NCBI RefSeq assembly: GCF_003258315.1
Contig: NZ_CP030032.1
Coordinates: 1,588,001 to 1,652,000, forward strand
Source: Bradymonas sediminis
GTDB lineage: Bacteria; Myxococcota_A; Bradymonadia; Bradymonadales; Bradymonadaceae
DNA length: 64,000 nt
Direction of reading: 5' to 3'
Made by a program: the position numbers and the translations under genes. Below are positions 42,101 to 49,924 of the stretch, piece by piece (positions within the stretch are counted from its first letter, which is position 1; every line of letters begins with the position of its first letter). The notes under the pieces are model-generated. The model was not told where the DNA came from. It did not search any database and worked only from the letters and a program-made list of their open reading frames with translations.

Positions 42101-44505
42101 GCCTTCGCGCCGTCGAAGCGCGCCAATCGCATGACTTCGAGGGCTATGTGCTCTGGACGCGGCGCGAGTTGGCGCTGCGAGATAGTCGTGACCTCAAGGT
42201 CTCGCGCCTCACCGAGTTGGCCGAATTCGCCGAGCGCCACCAGCGCCACGAGCAGGTCGCCGACTTCTTGGCCGAAGCCGCGCGCACCGCGTTCCCAGAG
42301 ATGCGCGCTCAGGACGAGGCCGCCGATAAGGTGGAGCCCGCGGAGCAACTTGGCGCCGAGGCATCCGAAGAGCAGGGCGAAGAGGTTGTCGCCGAGGCGG
42401 GCCTGGAGGGCGACGCAGACGCCGCGAACACGGCAGAAGCGCCCGACGAAGCCGAGGAGCACTTTCCCCAGGATATGTGCGACGGCCCGACGCTCGACCG
42501 CCTCTACCAGACCATCCGCAACGCCGAGGGTTTTGCGGGACGCTGGATGCTGCTGCGCGATTGCCTGGACGCCCACGCGATGCGCGACGGGCTGACCCGA
42601 AGCCGTCGCCTCTATCTCTTCCGCACGCTGGCCGAGATCTTAGAGGAAGAGCTCGATGACCTCGACGGCGCCTCGACCGCGTTGAGCAATTGCTGGCAAT
42701 TGTCGGAAGACGCCGCCTATCTGCGCGAATTGGTGCGGGTGAGCATGGCGCTTAATGACCTGGAGCGCGCGATTCGTTTCCAGCAGCGTCATTTCGAGCA
42801 TATGACCAACCCGACGCGGGCCATCGGTGCGAACCTATGCATCGAGTCCGGCCTGTGGTTGGCTGAATTGCTGCTGCAGAGCGAGGAGCGCATCGACGAC
42901 GGCATCGACTGCCTTGAGCATCTCCTGGCGAGCTATGAGGAGTGTGAACTCTTCGAGCACGCGCGCCGGCAATTGGCCTACGCGTATTTCGAGCATGGCA
43001 ATCCCTACCGCGCGGTGGAGCTATTCCAACGCGTGCTCGACGGTGAGATCTCCAGCGAGAATCTCAAGGATTGGCGCACGCTGGTCGAGGTCTACCGCGA
43101 TAAGCTCGACGACGGCCTTACCGCCTACGAGCTGCAATGGCAGATCGTGGACGCGGGGCTGGGGAGCGCTCAGGACCTCGATGAATTGGTCGGGCTCGGC
43201 TTCCGCGCGGATATGCTCAAGGACTGCGCCGGCCGCCTGGAGTCGATGGCGACCCAGAAGGGCAGCGATATGCCGCCGGCGCGCCAGCGCCAATTGCTTG
43301 GCCGCGCCGCCGAGATCGTCGAGGAAGACCTTATGTGGCCCGAGGAGGCCGTGCGCCTCTACACCCTGGCGCTGGAGCGCTGCACGGGCGCCAAGAATGC
43401 CCAGGACGGCGACGGCATTGAGCTATTGCGCCGCCGCGCCTTCTGCCTGGCGCAGATCGCCGGGCGTGAGTCCCAGGCGCTTGAGGAGTTCCGAAAGATT
43501 GTGCTCGTCGACCCCTTCGAGCCCACGACCTATCGGGGACTCAGCGACCTTCTGGGGCGGGCGCAGGCCTTCGACCGGGCGCGTATCTCCGATCAAATCC
43601 TGCGCGTGCTCAATTGCACCGTCGAGAACGAGGCGCTGCCGACCAAGACCTCGCCGTCGCGCCTTATTAGCGATGAGCAGGTTGAGCAGTTCCTGATGCC
43701 GGCCGGGCTGAATGTCCAGATGATCGACACCCTCGCCGCGGCGATGCCCTTTGTCGAAAAGGTCTGGGCCGATGAACTTCCCCAGCGCAAAGCGCTCGAG
43801 GGCGTGAGCCTGAACCGCCTCGACGCCCAGGACGCCTGCGACAGCATGCAGGCCGCGATGGACGCCTTTGGTATCCCGCGCTTTAAGGCAGAGTCTGGCG
43901 ACGCTGGCCCGATGACCCCGCAGGTCTTCTCGGCGGGAACGCCGAGCATCTGGGTCAATTGGGAGCAGATCAGTCAGATGAACGCGGCCGAAGCTCGGTT
44001 CATCGCCGGGTATTGCGCCGCCTTGGCCTGGTCCGGATTGCCGGCCTTGCTCGCCCTCGACGGGCGCCGGGTGTGGCATATGGTCGAAGCCGTGTTGCTC
44101 AAGCAGACCGGTCAGGGTTTCGGCGAGCGCGTCGATATGGCGACCCAGGACCTGGTCGAGCATATTTCCAGCCCCTTCCACGCGGTCGCGCGCCGTCGAT
44201 TGACCAGCGCGCTTGAGCCGGTGATGGAGCAATTCGCGACCGCCGAGTGCGAATTGTGGCCCGGCGTCCTGGAGGAATTCGCCTGCCGCGTCGGCATGGT
44301 GACCGCCGGGGATGTGAGCGCGGCCGTGCGCGGCTTGCTCAGCTTCCACGGGTGGAACCTTGGCCTGGACGCTCCTGAGACCCAGAAGCAAATCCGGCGC
44401 AACCCCAGCGTGCGCCGACTGATCTCCTTCGCCATGAGCGACGATTATCTGGAAGCACGCTACGCCCTGGGCCTGGCGGGGCGTCCGAGTAAACTCGTCA
44501 GTTGA
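39193..44505 (+). CDS. Very large TPR-repeat protein
   Basis: 1770 aa from the ATG at 39193, chosen because AAGGA lies 8 nt upstream; the frame overlaps the previous gene if extended. No signal or membrane segment, so apparently cytosolic. Nearly the whole protein is TPR/SEL-type helical hairpins: repeats such as ALGRLYARTGQFAELIELNMREL, AEIAERHLEDPQLAEKHYRRALE and LGALAEIFETQLDRSEDAIRIY recur from about residue 340 to 800. A charged Glu/Asp/Ala segment near 1045-1090 divides it. The C-terminal part is less repetitive. Likely a protein-interaction scaffold; partners unknown. Confidence 0.88.
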   Translation: MAHTTLDLTPRINRRSGPEDGRAAKFRRASVPGESGQSSMESTARRAAYRPREEVAVRRDVVEEFRNRLERDATHTPDAPEAVEGSLIGIARAEEALGRFEEARLALKRLSNLGDFSPVVWALSRRLHRREGRREAARDTLRRAYEVAEPSLAVLLKLEELRQDWLDDAPPSEVAVALHILAGDMAQQSGDYTRLWKTRLELDALLEQGRIDRVGEVIAQRAVAFDDGEIADLMRTRSAIWSAVWGDVSGAATLLEQIHQRAHLRGDLGEFLGSLYFDLGDRESATTLYRGLSEESELEPTEAVGAAMLQESVARDLGSADKMLADLCAREPEDWTALRVRESLLERHFTAADAGGDDAESGGVSGTGTSLIDVLNMQLEGPLTNGERITKLTRLGRLYEEEAQDQVAAAEVYREALSLKADHLPALRALGRLYAQRDNFSGLVDLYEREIAQMQGAPSVWRRHFQAAELYRVRLENRVRALDHYRHVLDHRPHYLPALKAAAGLLGELGRWRELADLFLASVEVAPNRRQKMYLLDKVAEVAENELQNYDVAIGAWQEILILDDQHPRAFAALGRLYARTGQFAELIELNMRELELVEDDEEEAVLHQKCAEIAERHLEDPQLAEKHYRRALEILPDFLPALEGLGRIYMRNKRWDDIIEMSGRELRETDDPRETIRRLGALAEIFETQLDRSEDAIRIYARILEIAPEDNHALESALRLNYALGRFDQVVVLVERKIAATDDPRAFAALHGELAGVAEWQQGDLAGAFARYLIALDAEPGNGHWLAGIARTWSYSSLSVDEVADRLENNVMKPMNAQARDRYFKVIARLRERAHQSADVSRAFRTHGSTESLENQLVLELAMARGGEREVLHQFRRANPQHPLERLLEIKREGLTVGDVDAIRAAIDVLEPSERAMLLGELPVNVAAEFSSPEDPAELRLSAELVRVLEGEVLRSDEDYQSEDPLALRLRAVEARQSHDFEGYVLWTRRELALRDSRDLKVSRLTELAEFAERHQRHEQVADFLAEAARTAFPEMRAQDEAADKVEPAEQLGAEASEEQGEEVVAEAGLEGDADAANTAEAPDEAEEHFPQDMCDGPTLDRLYQTIRNAEGFAGRWMLLRDCLDAHAMRDGLTRSRRLYLFRTLAEILEEELDDLDGASTALSNCWQLSEDAAYLRELVRVSMALNDLERAIRFQQRHFEHMTNPTRAIGANLCIESGLWLAELLLQSEERIDDGIDCLEHLLASYEECELFEHARRQLAYAYFEHGNPYRAVELFQRVLDGEISSENLKDWRTLVEVYRDKLDDGLTAYELQWQIVDAGLGSAQDLDELVGLGFRADMLKDCAGRLESMATQKGSDMPPARQRQLLGRAAEIVEEDLMWPEEAVRLYTLALERCTGAKNAQDGDGIELLRRRAFCLAQIAGRESQALEEFRKIVLVDPFEPTTYRGLSDLLGRAQAFDRARISDQILRVLNCTVENEALPTKTSPSRLISDEQVEQFLMPAGLNVQMIDTLAAAMPFVEKVWADELPQRKALEGVSLNRLDAQDACDSMQAAMDAFGIPRFKAESGDAGPMTPQVFSAGTPSIWVNWEQISQMNAAEARFIAGYCAALAWSGLPALLALDGRRVWHMVEAVLLKQTGQGFGERVDMATQDLVEHISSPFHAVARRRLTSALEPVMEQFATAECELWPGVLEEFACRVGMVTAGDVSAAVRGLLSFHGWNLGLDAPETQKQIRRNPSVRRLISFAMSDDYLEARYALGLAGRPSKLVS

Positions 44506-44512
44506 AGCCGCG

Positions 44513-44564
44513 CGGGCGGCGGGTTAACGTGCATCGAAAGATGCATTCTTTGACCCGCTGCCCG
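44513..44564. other. Nested hairpin between the TPR gene and the DtxR-type regulator
   Basis: Outer arms CGGGCGGCGGGT and ACCCGCTGCCCG (one mismatch), with an inner perfect GCATC-GAAA-GATGC hairpin. It ends 8 nt before the regulator's ATG and would cover the ribosome site region of its mRNA. Could be a terminator for the TPR gene, though it lacks a strong T-tract, or a translational control element. Confidence 0.5.
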
Positions 44565-44572
44565 AGTAAGCG

Positions 44573-45238
44573 ATGCCAACGATTTCCGTCGAAAATTACC
44601 TCAAGGCCATCTATCATCTTGAGTCGCATGGGGAGGTGCCGGTGAAGACGAAATCGCTGGCCGAACGCCTCGAGATCTCGTTGCCGTCGGTGACGAGTAT
44701 GTTGAAGTCTTTGGCCCGCGACGGTCTCGTTGATTATAAGCCCTATCACGGGGCGAGTTTGAACGAAGACGGCGTGCGCGCGGCGCTTAAGGTGATTCGC
44801 AAGCATCGCCTGGTCGAGGTCTTTTTGGTGCAGACCCTGGGCTTGAGCTGGGACGAGGTGCACGAAGAGGCCGAGCTTTTGGAGCACGCGGTGAGCGAAT
44901 CACTGGTCGCCCGCATCGACGACTTTTTAGGGCATCCCAAATTCGACCCCCACGGCGACCCCATCCCCACGGCCGACGGCCAGATTCACCGCCTGGAGAC
45001 CATCCGCCTCGACGAAGCCGAGCTCGGCGCGACCTACCGACTCGAGCGCGTCCTCGACCAGGAATCCGACGTCCTCCAATACCTCGATAAGATCGGTTTG
45101 ACGCTGAATCGCTCCTTCACGGTGGTTGAGATTCTATCCTTCGACGGCCAGCTTTTCTTGGACATCCACGACACCGACCCGCTGCGCGCCGCGATCAGCA
45201 AGTCGCTGGCCGAGCGCCTCCTGGTCACGAAATTATGA
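44573..45238 (+). CDS. DtxR/MntR-family metal-dependent repressor
   Basis: 221 aa, the length of DtxR proteins with a C-terminal SH3-like FeoA domain. Winged helix at residues 1-60 (TISVENYLKAIYHLES, TKSLAERLEISLPSVTSMLKSL). Dimerisation and metal region: RKHRLVEVFLVQTLGLSWDEVHEEAELLEHAVSE. At the DtxR Cys-102 position the residue is Glu (E-x-x-E-H), as in manganese-sensing MntR, while the SH3 tail is DtxR-like, so the metal could be Mn or Fe. Represses metal uptake genes when loaded. The feo genes lie 40 kb away, and other targets are not visible. Confidence 0.9.
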   Translation: MPTISVENYLKAIYHLESHGEVPVKTKSLAERLEISLPSVTSMLKSLARDGLVDYKPYHGASLNEDGVRAALKVIRKHRLVEVFLVQTLGLSWDEVHEEAELLEHAVSESLVARIDDFLGHPKFDPHGDPIPTADGQIHRLETIRLDEAELGATYRLERVLDQESDVLQYLDKIGLTLNRSFTVVEILSFDGQLFLDIHDTDPLRAAISKSLAERLLVTKL

Positions 45239-45289
45239 GCGCTGAGAACCGCTAAACCCGCCACGCGTTTGATGAATCGGGAGTGAAGT

Positions 45290-45706
45290 ATGTCAGAGAC
45301 GATCGAGATTGATGATACCGAGGGGCTTGAGGCGGGTCGGCTCGACCGGCCCGCGCTGCTCTGGGATGGGAAATGCGGGTTTTGCAAGCGCGCCCTCGGT
45401 CATATCATCGCCCAGGCTGGGGACCGTATTCGCTACGTGAGTTATCAGAGTTTTATGCCGTATTTCCCGGAGTTTCGCGAAGAGGACCTCGCCCGCGAGA
45501 TTCATTTTGTGGAGCCCGATGGGAGCGTGTACCGTGGGGCGGCGGCGATCTTTCGGGCCCTGTCCATGCGCCCGCAGGGCAGCTATTTGATGGGGATCTA
45601 CCGGCGCAGCGCGGTCTTCGCAGGGCTCTCGGAGTGGGGCTATCGGCGAGTCGCGCGTAATCGACAGTTCGCCAGTCGGGTCGCGAAATTTATCCCCGGC
45701 TGGTGA
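45290..45706 (+). CDS. DCC family thiol-disulfide oxidoreductase-like protein
   Basis: 138 aa. Opens PALLWDGKCGFCKRALGHII, the D-G-x-C-G-F-C motif that defines the DCC (DUF393) family, thioredoxin-like proteins of poorly known role. The middle (YRGAAAIFRALSMRPQGSYLMGIYR) and the end (YRRVARNRQFASRV) fit the family layout. Located 51 bp downstream of the metal regulator on the same strand, possibly co-transcribed. Confidence 0.87.
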   Translation: MSETIEIDDTEGLEAGRLDRPALLWDGKCGFCKRALGHIIAQAGDRIRYVSYQSFMPYFPEFREEDLAREIHFVEPDGSVYRGAAAIFRALSMRPQGSYLMGIYRRSAVFAGLSEWGYRRVARNRQFASRVAKFIPGW

Positions 45707-45734
45707 GTTTGTGTTGCCCCCGAGCGGCCCTGGT

Positions 45735-46574
45735 TCAACGGATCGTGAACTGCAGGCCGATGTTGGCGGAGGCGTAGAGCAGGGTGGAGAAGAAGGCGGC
45801 TTCAGTGGATTCGCCGATGGCGGCGGCGCGGCGCGCGGAGTCGCTTCGCCTGCCGTAGTGACTGGTGGCGAGCGCGTGCAGTCGGGCATCAAAGACCAGC
45901 CCAATGCGGCTATTGATGTCGAGCACGGCGCCCACGCCGGTAGACATCGCCAGGCCAAGTCGGTTGGAGGCGGCGGGCCGGGTGACATGGGTCAGCACGA
46001 TCTCGGCGCCGATGGGGATGAAGAAGTCAATGGCTTCGTCGGGCCAGTAGATGCGGTAGTCGCCGCCCAGGCCGACCACGATCAAGGAGTCTTGCAGGCG
46101 GCTGGGGATCGATTCATTGATGGGCGGGCTCAGCGGTGCGTATTCGGTGCCGCTATCATCGACGGATCCGTCGGCGCGTTGACGAGTTGGGGGGAGCGCG
46201 CGGTCGCCGCGGTAGTAGGTTGTAAATGAGGGGAGGTCAAATACCTGCAGGCTCGCGCCGGCGGTCAGGTTCGAGGCGACCAATTTCAGCGAGGCCGCGA
46301 CCGAGCGGCCGGTCTCGATATGGGCCAGGGATGGGATGATCCAGGGGCGTTCGTCGGTGCCGCTGGTGGGCAGCGGTTGAGCGACGACTTCGTTTCGCAG
46401 GTAGGGGCTTAGACCGAGCGCGGCGCCCACGCCGACCTCAACCCCAAATTGGGGCGGGTCGGCGTGGGCGACGCTCGGCAGCAGCGTCGCCCATCCCAAT
46501 GCCACGCTTGCCAAGAGTGCGGCGCGCGCGGCGAGGATGAGCGATGGTTGAATTTGGCGGCCCTGCACACTCAC
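45735..46574 (-). CDS. Outer-membrane beta-barrel-like exported protein
   Basis: 279 aa. Signal peptide ends ...LLPSVAHADPP (about residue 38). The mature protein alternates hydrophobic and polar residues in short strands, including FGVEVGVGAALGLSPYL, GRSVAASLKLVASNLTAGASLQVF and RIGLVFDARLHAL, and ends in aromatic IGLQFTIR, which resembles a barrel-closing strand. Cys-free, as usual for barrels. It lies 49 bp downstream of gltX on the same strand and may be read with it. Precise family not recognised. Confidence 0.75.
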   Translation of the reverse strand: MSVQGRQIQPSLILAARAALLASVALGWATLLPSVAHADPPQFGVEVGVGAALGLSPYLRNEVVAQPLPTSGTDERPWIIPSLAHIETGRSVAASLKLVASNLTAGASLQVFDLPSFTTYYRGDRALPPTRQRADGSVDDSGTEYAPLSPPINESIPSRLQDSLIVVGLGGDYRIYWPDEAIDFFIPIGAEIVLTHVTRPAASNRLGLAMSTGVGAVLDINSRIGLVFDARLHALATSHYGRRSDSARRAAAIGESTEAAFFSTLLYASANIGLQFTIR

Positions 46575-46623
46575 ATTTCACTCCGTGGTTCGTTACGCTT
46601 GGGCGTCGCCAGTTTGGCCTGGG

Positions 46624-48030
46624 TTACTCGGCAGCTTTCATGCGCTCGACGCCGGCTGCCAGACGCTCCAAGACGCGCTCGCGGCCGCAGAGGGCGACCG
46701 TCTCGAAGACGCCCGGGCTCGAGGTCGAGCCGGTCAGGCAGACGCGCGTGGGCTGCGCGAAATGCTTGAGGCCAAGCTCGTATTTCTCGACCAGGTCGCG
46801 GTAGATCGCCTCGATATTCTCGGTCGTCCAATCTTCGAGCGCAGACAACCGCGTATGCAGCTCATCGAAGGCGTCGGCATATTTTTGCACCAACCATTTG
46901 CTCGCCGCTTTCTCGTCATACTCGACGGAGTCGGTGAAGAAGAAGGCGCCTTTCTCGGTCATCTCGACCAGGGTTTTGGCCCGACCGCTCAGGGCTTCGG
47001 CGATCTCGGTGAGACGCGCGAATTCCGGCGAGTCCACGCTCGGCGCGGGCAGTCCGGCTTCGGCTAAAAAGGGCAGCCAGCGCTCGGCCAACACGGCCGG
47101 CTCCAGGCGCTTCATCCACTCGGCGTTGACCCATTGGAACTTCTTGATGTCGAATTGCGACGCGCTCTTTCCGACATGGTCGAAGTCGAAATACTCGATA
47201 AGCTCTTCCATGCTGAAGATCTCCTGGTCGCCGTGCGACCAGCCCAGGCGCGCCAGGTAATTATTGACCGCTTCGCGCAAATAGCCAAGGGCGCGGTACT
47301 CGGGGACCGAGGTGCTGCCCTTTCGCTTGCTGAGCCCGGCGACCAGCGCGACGTGGCCAAAACGCGGGGGCTTGGCGCCCAGGGCCAGGTACACCGGAAG
47401 TTGGCGGAAGGCGTTATTGAGGTGGTCATCGCCGCGCACGATATGCGTGACCTCCATGAGGATATCGTCTACGACCACGGTGAAGTTATAGGTGGGCGTC
47501 CCGTCGCTGCGCAGGATGATGAAGTCATCGAGCTCGGTGGCCGACACGGTGACCTCGCCCTGGACCATATCATCGATGGTCAGATCGCCTTCCAGCGGCG
47601 ACTTAAAACGCACCACGAAGGGCTGGCCTTCGGGGTGGTCATCGCGGTCACGCCAGATGCGCGACGCCGCGGAGAGGTCTCCGCCGGACTCCATCGCCTT
47701 TTGACGGCGCTCTTCGAGCTCTTCTTTGGTGGCGAAGCATTTATAGGCGTTGCCGCTAGCCAGCAACTCCTCGACTTTTTCTTTATAGATATCGGTGCGC
47801 TTGGTCTGGAAGAAGGGGCCTTCGTCGGCCTCCATGCCCATCCAGTCCATCGCTTCGAGAATCGCGTCGGTATATTCTGGCTTACTACGCTCAAGGTCGG
47901 TATCCTCAATGCGCAGGATAAACGTTCCTTTGTGGTGGCGCGTGTAGAGGTAGTTGAATAGGGCCGTGCGCGCATTGCCCATATGAAGGAATCCGGTATT
48001 TGACGGGGCGAATCGCAGACGAACGGACAT
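46624..48030 (-). CDS. gltX: Glutamyl-tRNA synthetase
   Basis: 468 aa, class I synthetase. The HIGH-equivalent motif is in SNTGFLHMGNARTALFNYLY, the KMSKS-equivalent in GLSKRKGSTSVPE. Other family blocks: FILRIEDTDLERSKPEY and TYNFTVVVDDILMEVTHIVRGDDHLNN. Charges tRNA-Glu with glutamate in the cytosol. No Cys4 zinc site is seen in the insertion. Whether it discriminates tRNA-Glu from tRNA-Gln cannot be told here. Confidence 0.95.
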   Translation of the reverse strand: MSVRLRFAPSNTGFLHMGNARTALFNYLYTRHHKGTFILRIEDTDLERSKPEYTDAILEAMDWMGMEADEGPFFQTKRTDIYKEKVEELLASGNAYKCFATKEELEERRQKAMESGGDLSAASRIWRDRDDHPEGQPFVVRFKSPLEGDLTIDDMVQGEVTVSATELDDFIILRSDGTPTYNFTVVVDDILMEVTHIVRGDDHLNNAFRQLPVYLALGAKPPRFGHVALVAGLSKRKGSTSVPEYRALGYLREAVNNYLARLGWSHGDQEIFSMEELIEYFDFDHVGKSASQFDIKKFQWVNAEWMKRLEPAVLAERWLPFLAEAGLPAPSVDSPEFARLTEIAEALSGRAKTLVEMTEKGAFFFTDSVEYDEKAASKWLVQKYADAFDELHTRLSALEDWTTENIEAIYRDLVEKYELGLKHFAQPTRVCLTGSTSSPGVFETVALCGRERVLERLAAGVERMKAAE

Positions 48031-48292
48031 GGTAGTTCCTTTGGTGTGTCAGCATAAGTAAAAACCGCAACAGGGCGGGTTGGCTCGAACTATCACGCTG
48101 AGAAAATGCCGGTCAAGCCGTTAGAGTGACGCGAGGAATTCCCGGGCGAACTTTCGCGCTTTGGCCCCCTCGATAAGCCGTCAGCCAACCCGGCGGGTTG
48201 ACGCATAGTGCGCAGATCTCTAAAGAAAGTTAGGTTTGGATTCGATGGATTCGGTCCATCATCGCAGTGAATTCGGTTTTAAAGGTGTAGTC

Positions 48293-49315
48293 GTGAAAAG
48301 ATATCCAATCATCATCGCTCTGCTTCTGGCATTTTCGGCGATCAGCGTGAGCTCGCCGGCGTTTGCCGAAGACCGCAGCGCAAAAGAAGGCAATATCGTC
48401 CGTTATACCGTCGCCGAAGGCGATACGCTTGGGGGAATCGCGCTAAAATTCGGGGCCGAGTTGGAGGACGTTCAAACGTGGAACGAGCTCAGCGGGTTGG
48501 AGGTCGAGCCGGGGCGTGAGTTGATCGTGAAGTCGGGCAAGAAGGTGAAGAAGAAGCCCAGCGGTCCGGTCCCCATTACCCACCGCGTGCGGCCCGGCGA
48601 TACCTTCGAGGGGATCGCGAAAAAATACAAAGTTAAGATCTCCAGCGTGAAGCGATGGAACCGTGGGGTTAACCCGCGAAAGCTGCAGATCGGCCAGCGC
48701 GTGCGCGTGTACGTGCAGTCCAAAGGCGGCGCGTCGGAGTCCTATGGCAAGGCCAACGGCGGCCGGCTCTATAACGGCGTGCCGCTCAAAGACGGCCCGG
48801 GGCTGCAGGTTCGCTCGAAGGCGCGCGCCTATGCCACCGAGCGCACCACGCGCCTGATTCGCGCCGCGCTGGCCGACGTCAAAGCGCGTTGGCCCGACGC
48901 GCCCGAGGCGATCGCCGGTGACCTGAGCCAGCGCGGCGGCGGTCGGATCCGCCCGCACGCCAGCCACCAATCCGGGCGCGACGCCGATATCAGCTATTAT
49001 TATCGGGGCAACGTCCAACTGCCCAATCTCTACCCGATCACCTACGAGACGCTGGACGCGGTCAAGACCTGGCATCTCTTCAAGACCCTGATCGACACCG
49101 GCAAGGTTGAATTCATCTTCGCGGTTCGCCCGGTGCAGCGCGCGCTCTATGAGTATGCTCGCTCCATTGGTTATACCGAAGAAGAGCTTGAGCCCATTCT
49201 GCAATACCCGCGCCCGAACAGCGCGCGCGAAGGTATCATTCGCCACGTCTCGGGACACGATACGCACTTTCATATTCGCTTTACCTGTGGTCCGCTGGAC
49301 CGTAGTTGCCGCTAA
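48293..49315 (+). CDS. LysM-MepA family penicillin-insensitive murein endopeptidase
   Basis: 340 aa from a GTG at 48293, which has AAAGG 7 nt upstream and begins the signal peptide (KRYPIIIALLLAF...SSPAFA); the upstream ATG frame lacks these features. Two LysM domains (YTVAEGDTLGGIALKFGAEL, HRVRPGDTFEGIAKKYKVKI) bind peptidoglycan. The C-terminal domain has SHQSGRDADISYYY and GHDTHFHIRF, the zinc-ligand H-x-x-G-x-D-x-D and H-x-H motifs of M74 MepA peptidases. Cleaves peptide cross-links in the periplasm and takes part in cell-wall turnover. Confidence 0.93.
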   Translation: MKRYPIIIALLLAFSAISVSSPAFAEDRSAKEGNIVRYTVAEGDTLGGIALKFGAELEDVQTWNELSGLEVEPGRELIVKSGKKVKKKPSGPVPITHRVRPGDTFEGIAKKYKVKISSVKRWNRGVNPRKLQIGQRVRVYVQSKGGASESYGKANGGRLYNGVPLKDGPGLQVRSKARAYATERTTRLIRAALADVKARWPDAPEAIAGDLSQRGGGRIRPHASHQSGRDADISYYYRGNVQLPNLYPITYETLDAVKTWHLFKTLIDTGKVEFIFAVRPVQRALYEYARSIGYTEEELEPILQYPRPNSAREGIIRHVSGHDTHFHIRFTCGPLDRSCR

Positions 49316-49375
49316 AGCCCCGCGGCGAGTGCTGCCGGGTTAGTTAATGCGCGCTTTATTTTTGAGGATGTAGAT

Positions 49376-49837
49376 ATGGCATGGATTGAAGGCACCGAAG
49401 AGCAGACCTTTGTCGTGAATAGGGGTTATGATGAGGTCGCGAATTATTTTAGCGACCCGGCCGAGTTTAAGCGTTGCCTGAGCGACCTGGAGTCGGCCGA
49501 GGAGGTCGAGCCGATGGTGTGGCGCTGGCAGCTTAAGGAGAAGTCCGAGAAGGGCATCACTTTTCGGGCCGATTATACGGTCGCCTACAAGGCCAGCGAC
49601 GGAGAGGTCGAGTGGGAGACCCGCCAGGGCAATATGCGCTCCGCGGGCGTCGCTCGGTTCAAGAAGCTCTCCGACGAGCGCACCGAGGTAAATTACCGCG
49701 AGACCATCGCCACGGATCTGCCGGTGGCGCGTCTGCTCGCCAAGGTCTTCGGGCCCATCGTCGCCCGCGAGATTCGCCGCGGCGTCGGCTCCTTCCTCGA
49801 CGCCTCGCGGGAATGGCTCGAGCATGGCTCCAAATAA
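49376..49837 (+). CDS. SRPBCC (START/Bet v1-like) family protein
   Basis: 153 aa. The N-terminus EQTFVVNRGYDEVANYFSDPAEFKRCL and the strands ITFRADYTVAYKASDGEVEWET and TEVNYRETIATDLPV follow the SRPBCC pattern of a beta-grip cupping a long C-terminal helix (AREIRRGVGSFLDASREWL). Family members bind hydrophobic ligands in a central cavity. It lies 87 bp upstream of the trpB-like gene on the same strand, so it may belong to the same unit; a link in function would be a guess. Confidence 0.8.
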   Translation: MAWIEGTEEQTFVVNRGYDEVANYFSDPAEFKRCLSDLESAEEVEPMVWRWQLKEKSEKGITFRADYTVAYKASDGEVEWETRQGNMRSAGVARFKKLSDERTEVNYRETIATDLPVARLLAKVFGPIVAREIRRGVGSFLDASREWLEHGSK

Positions 49838-49924
49838 TCCCTTCGATTTCGAGCATTTCTTTCCTAGATATTGCGCGCGCAAGTGCCGCGTTTTTGGGAA
49901 ACTCCCCTCCGATATTGAGAACCG

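Noticed and set aside
40471-42576. 701-codon minus-strand frame inside the TPR gene
   Set aside because: Long antisense frames arise from the GC-rich third-position bias of the TPR gene; the product lacks helix-repeat regularity and has no ribosome site.
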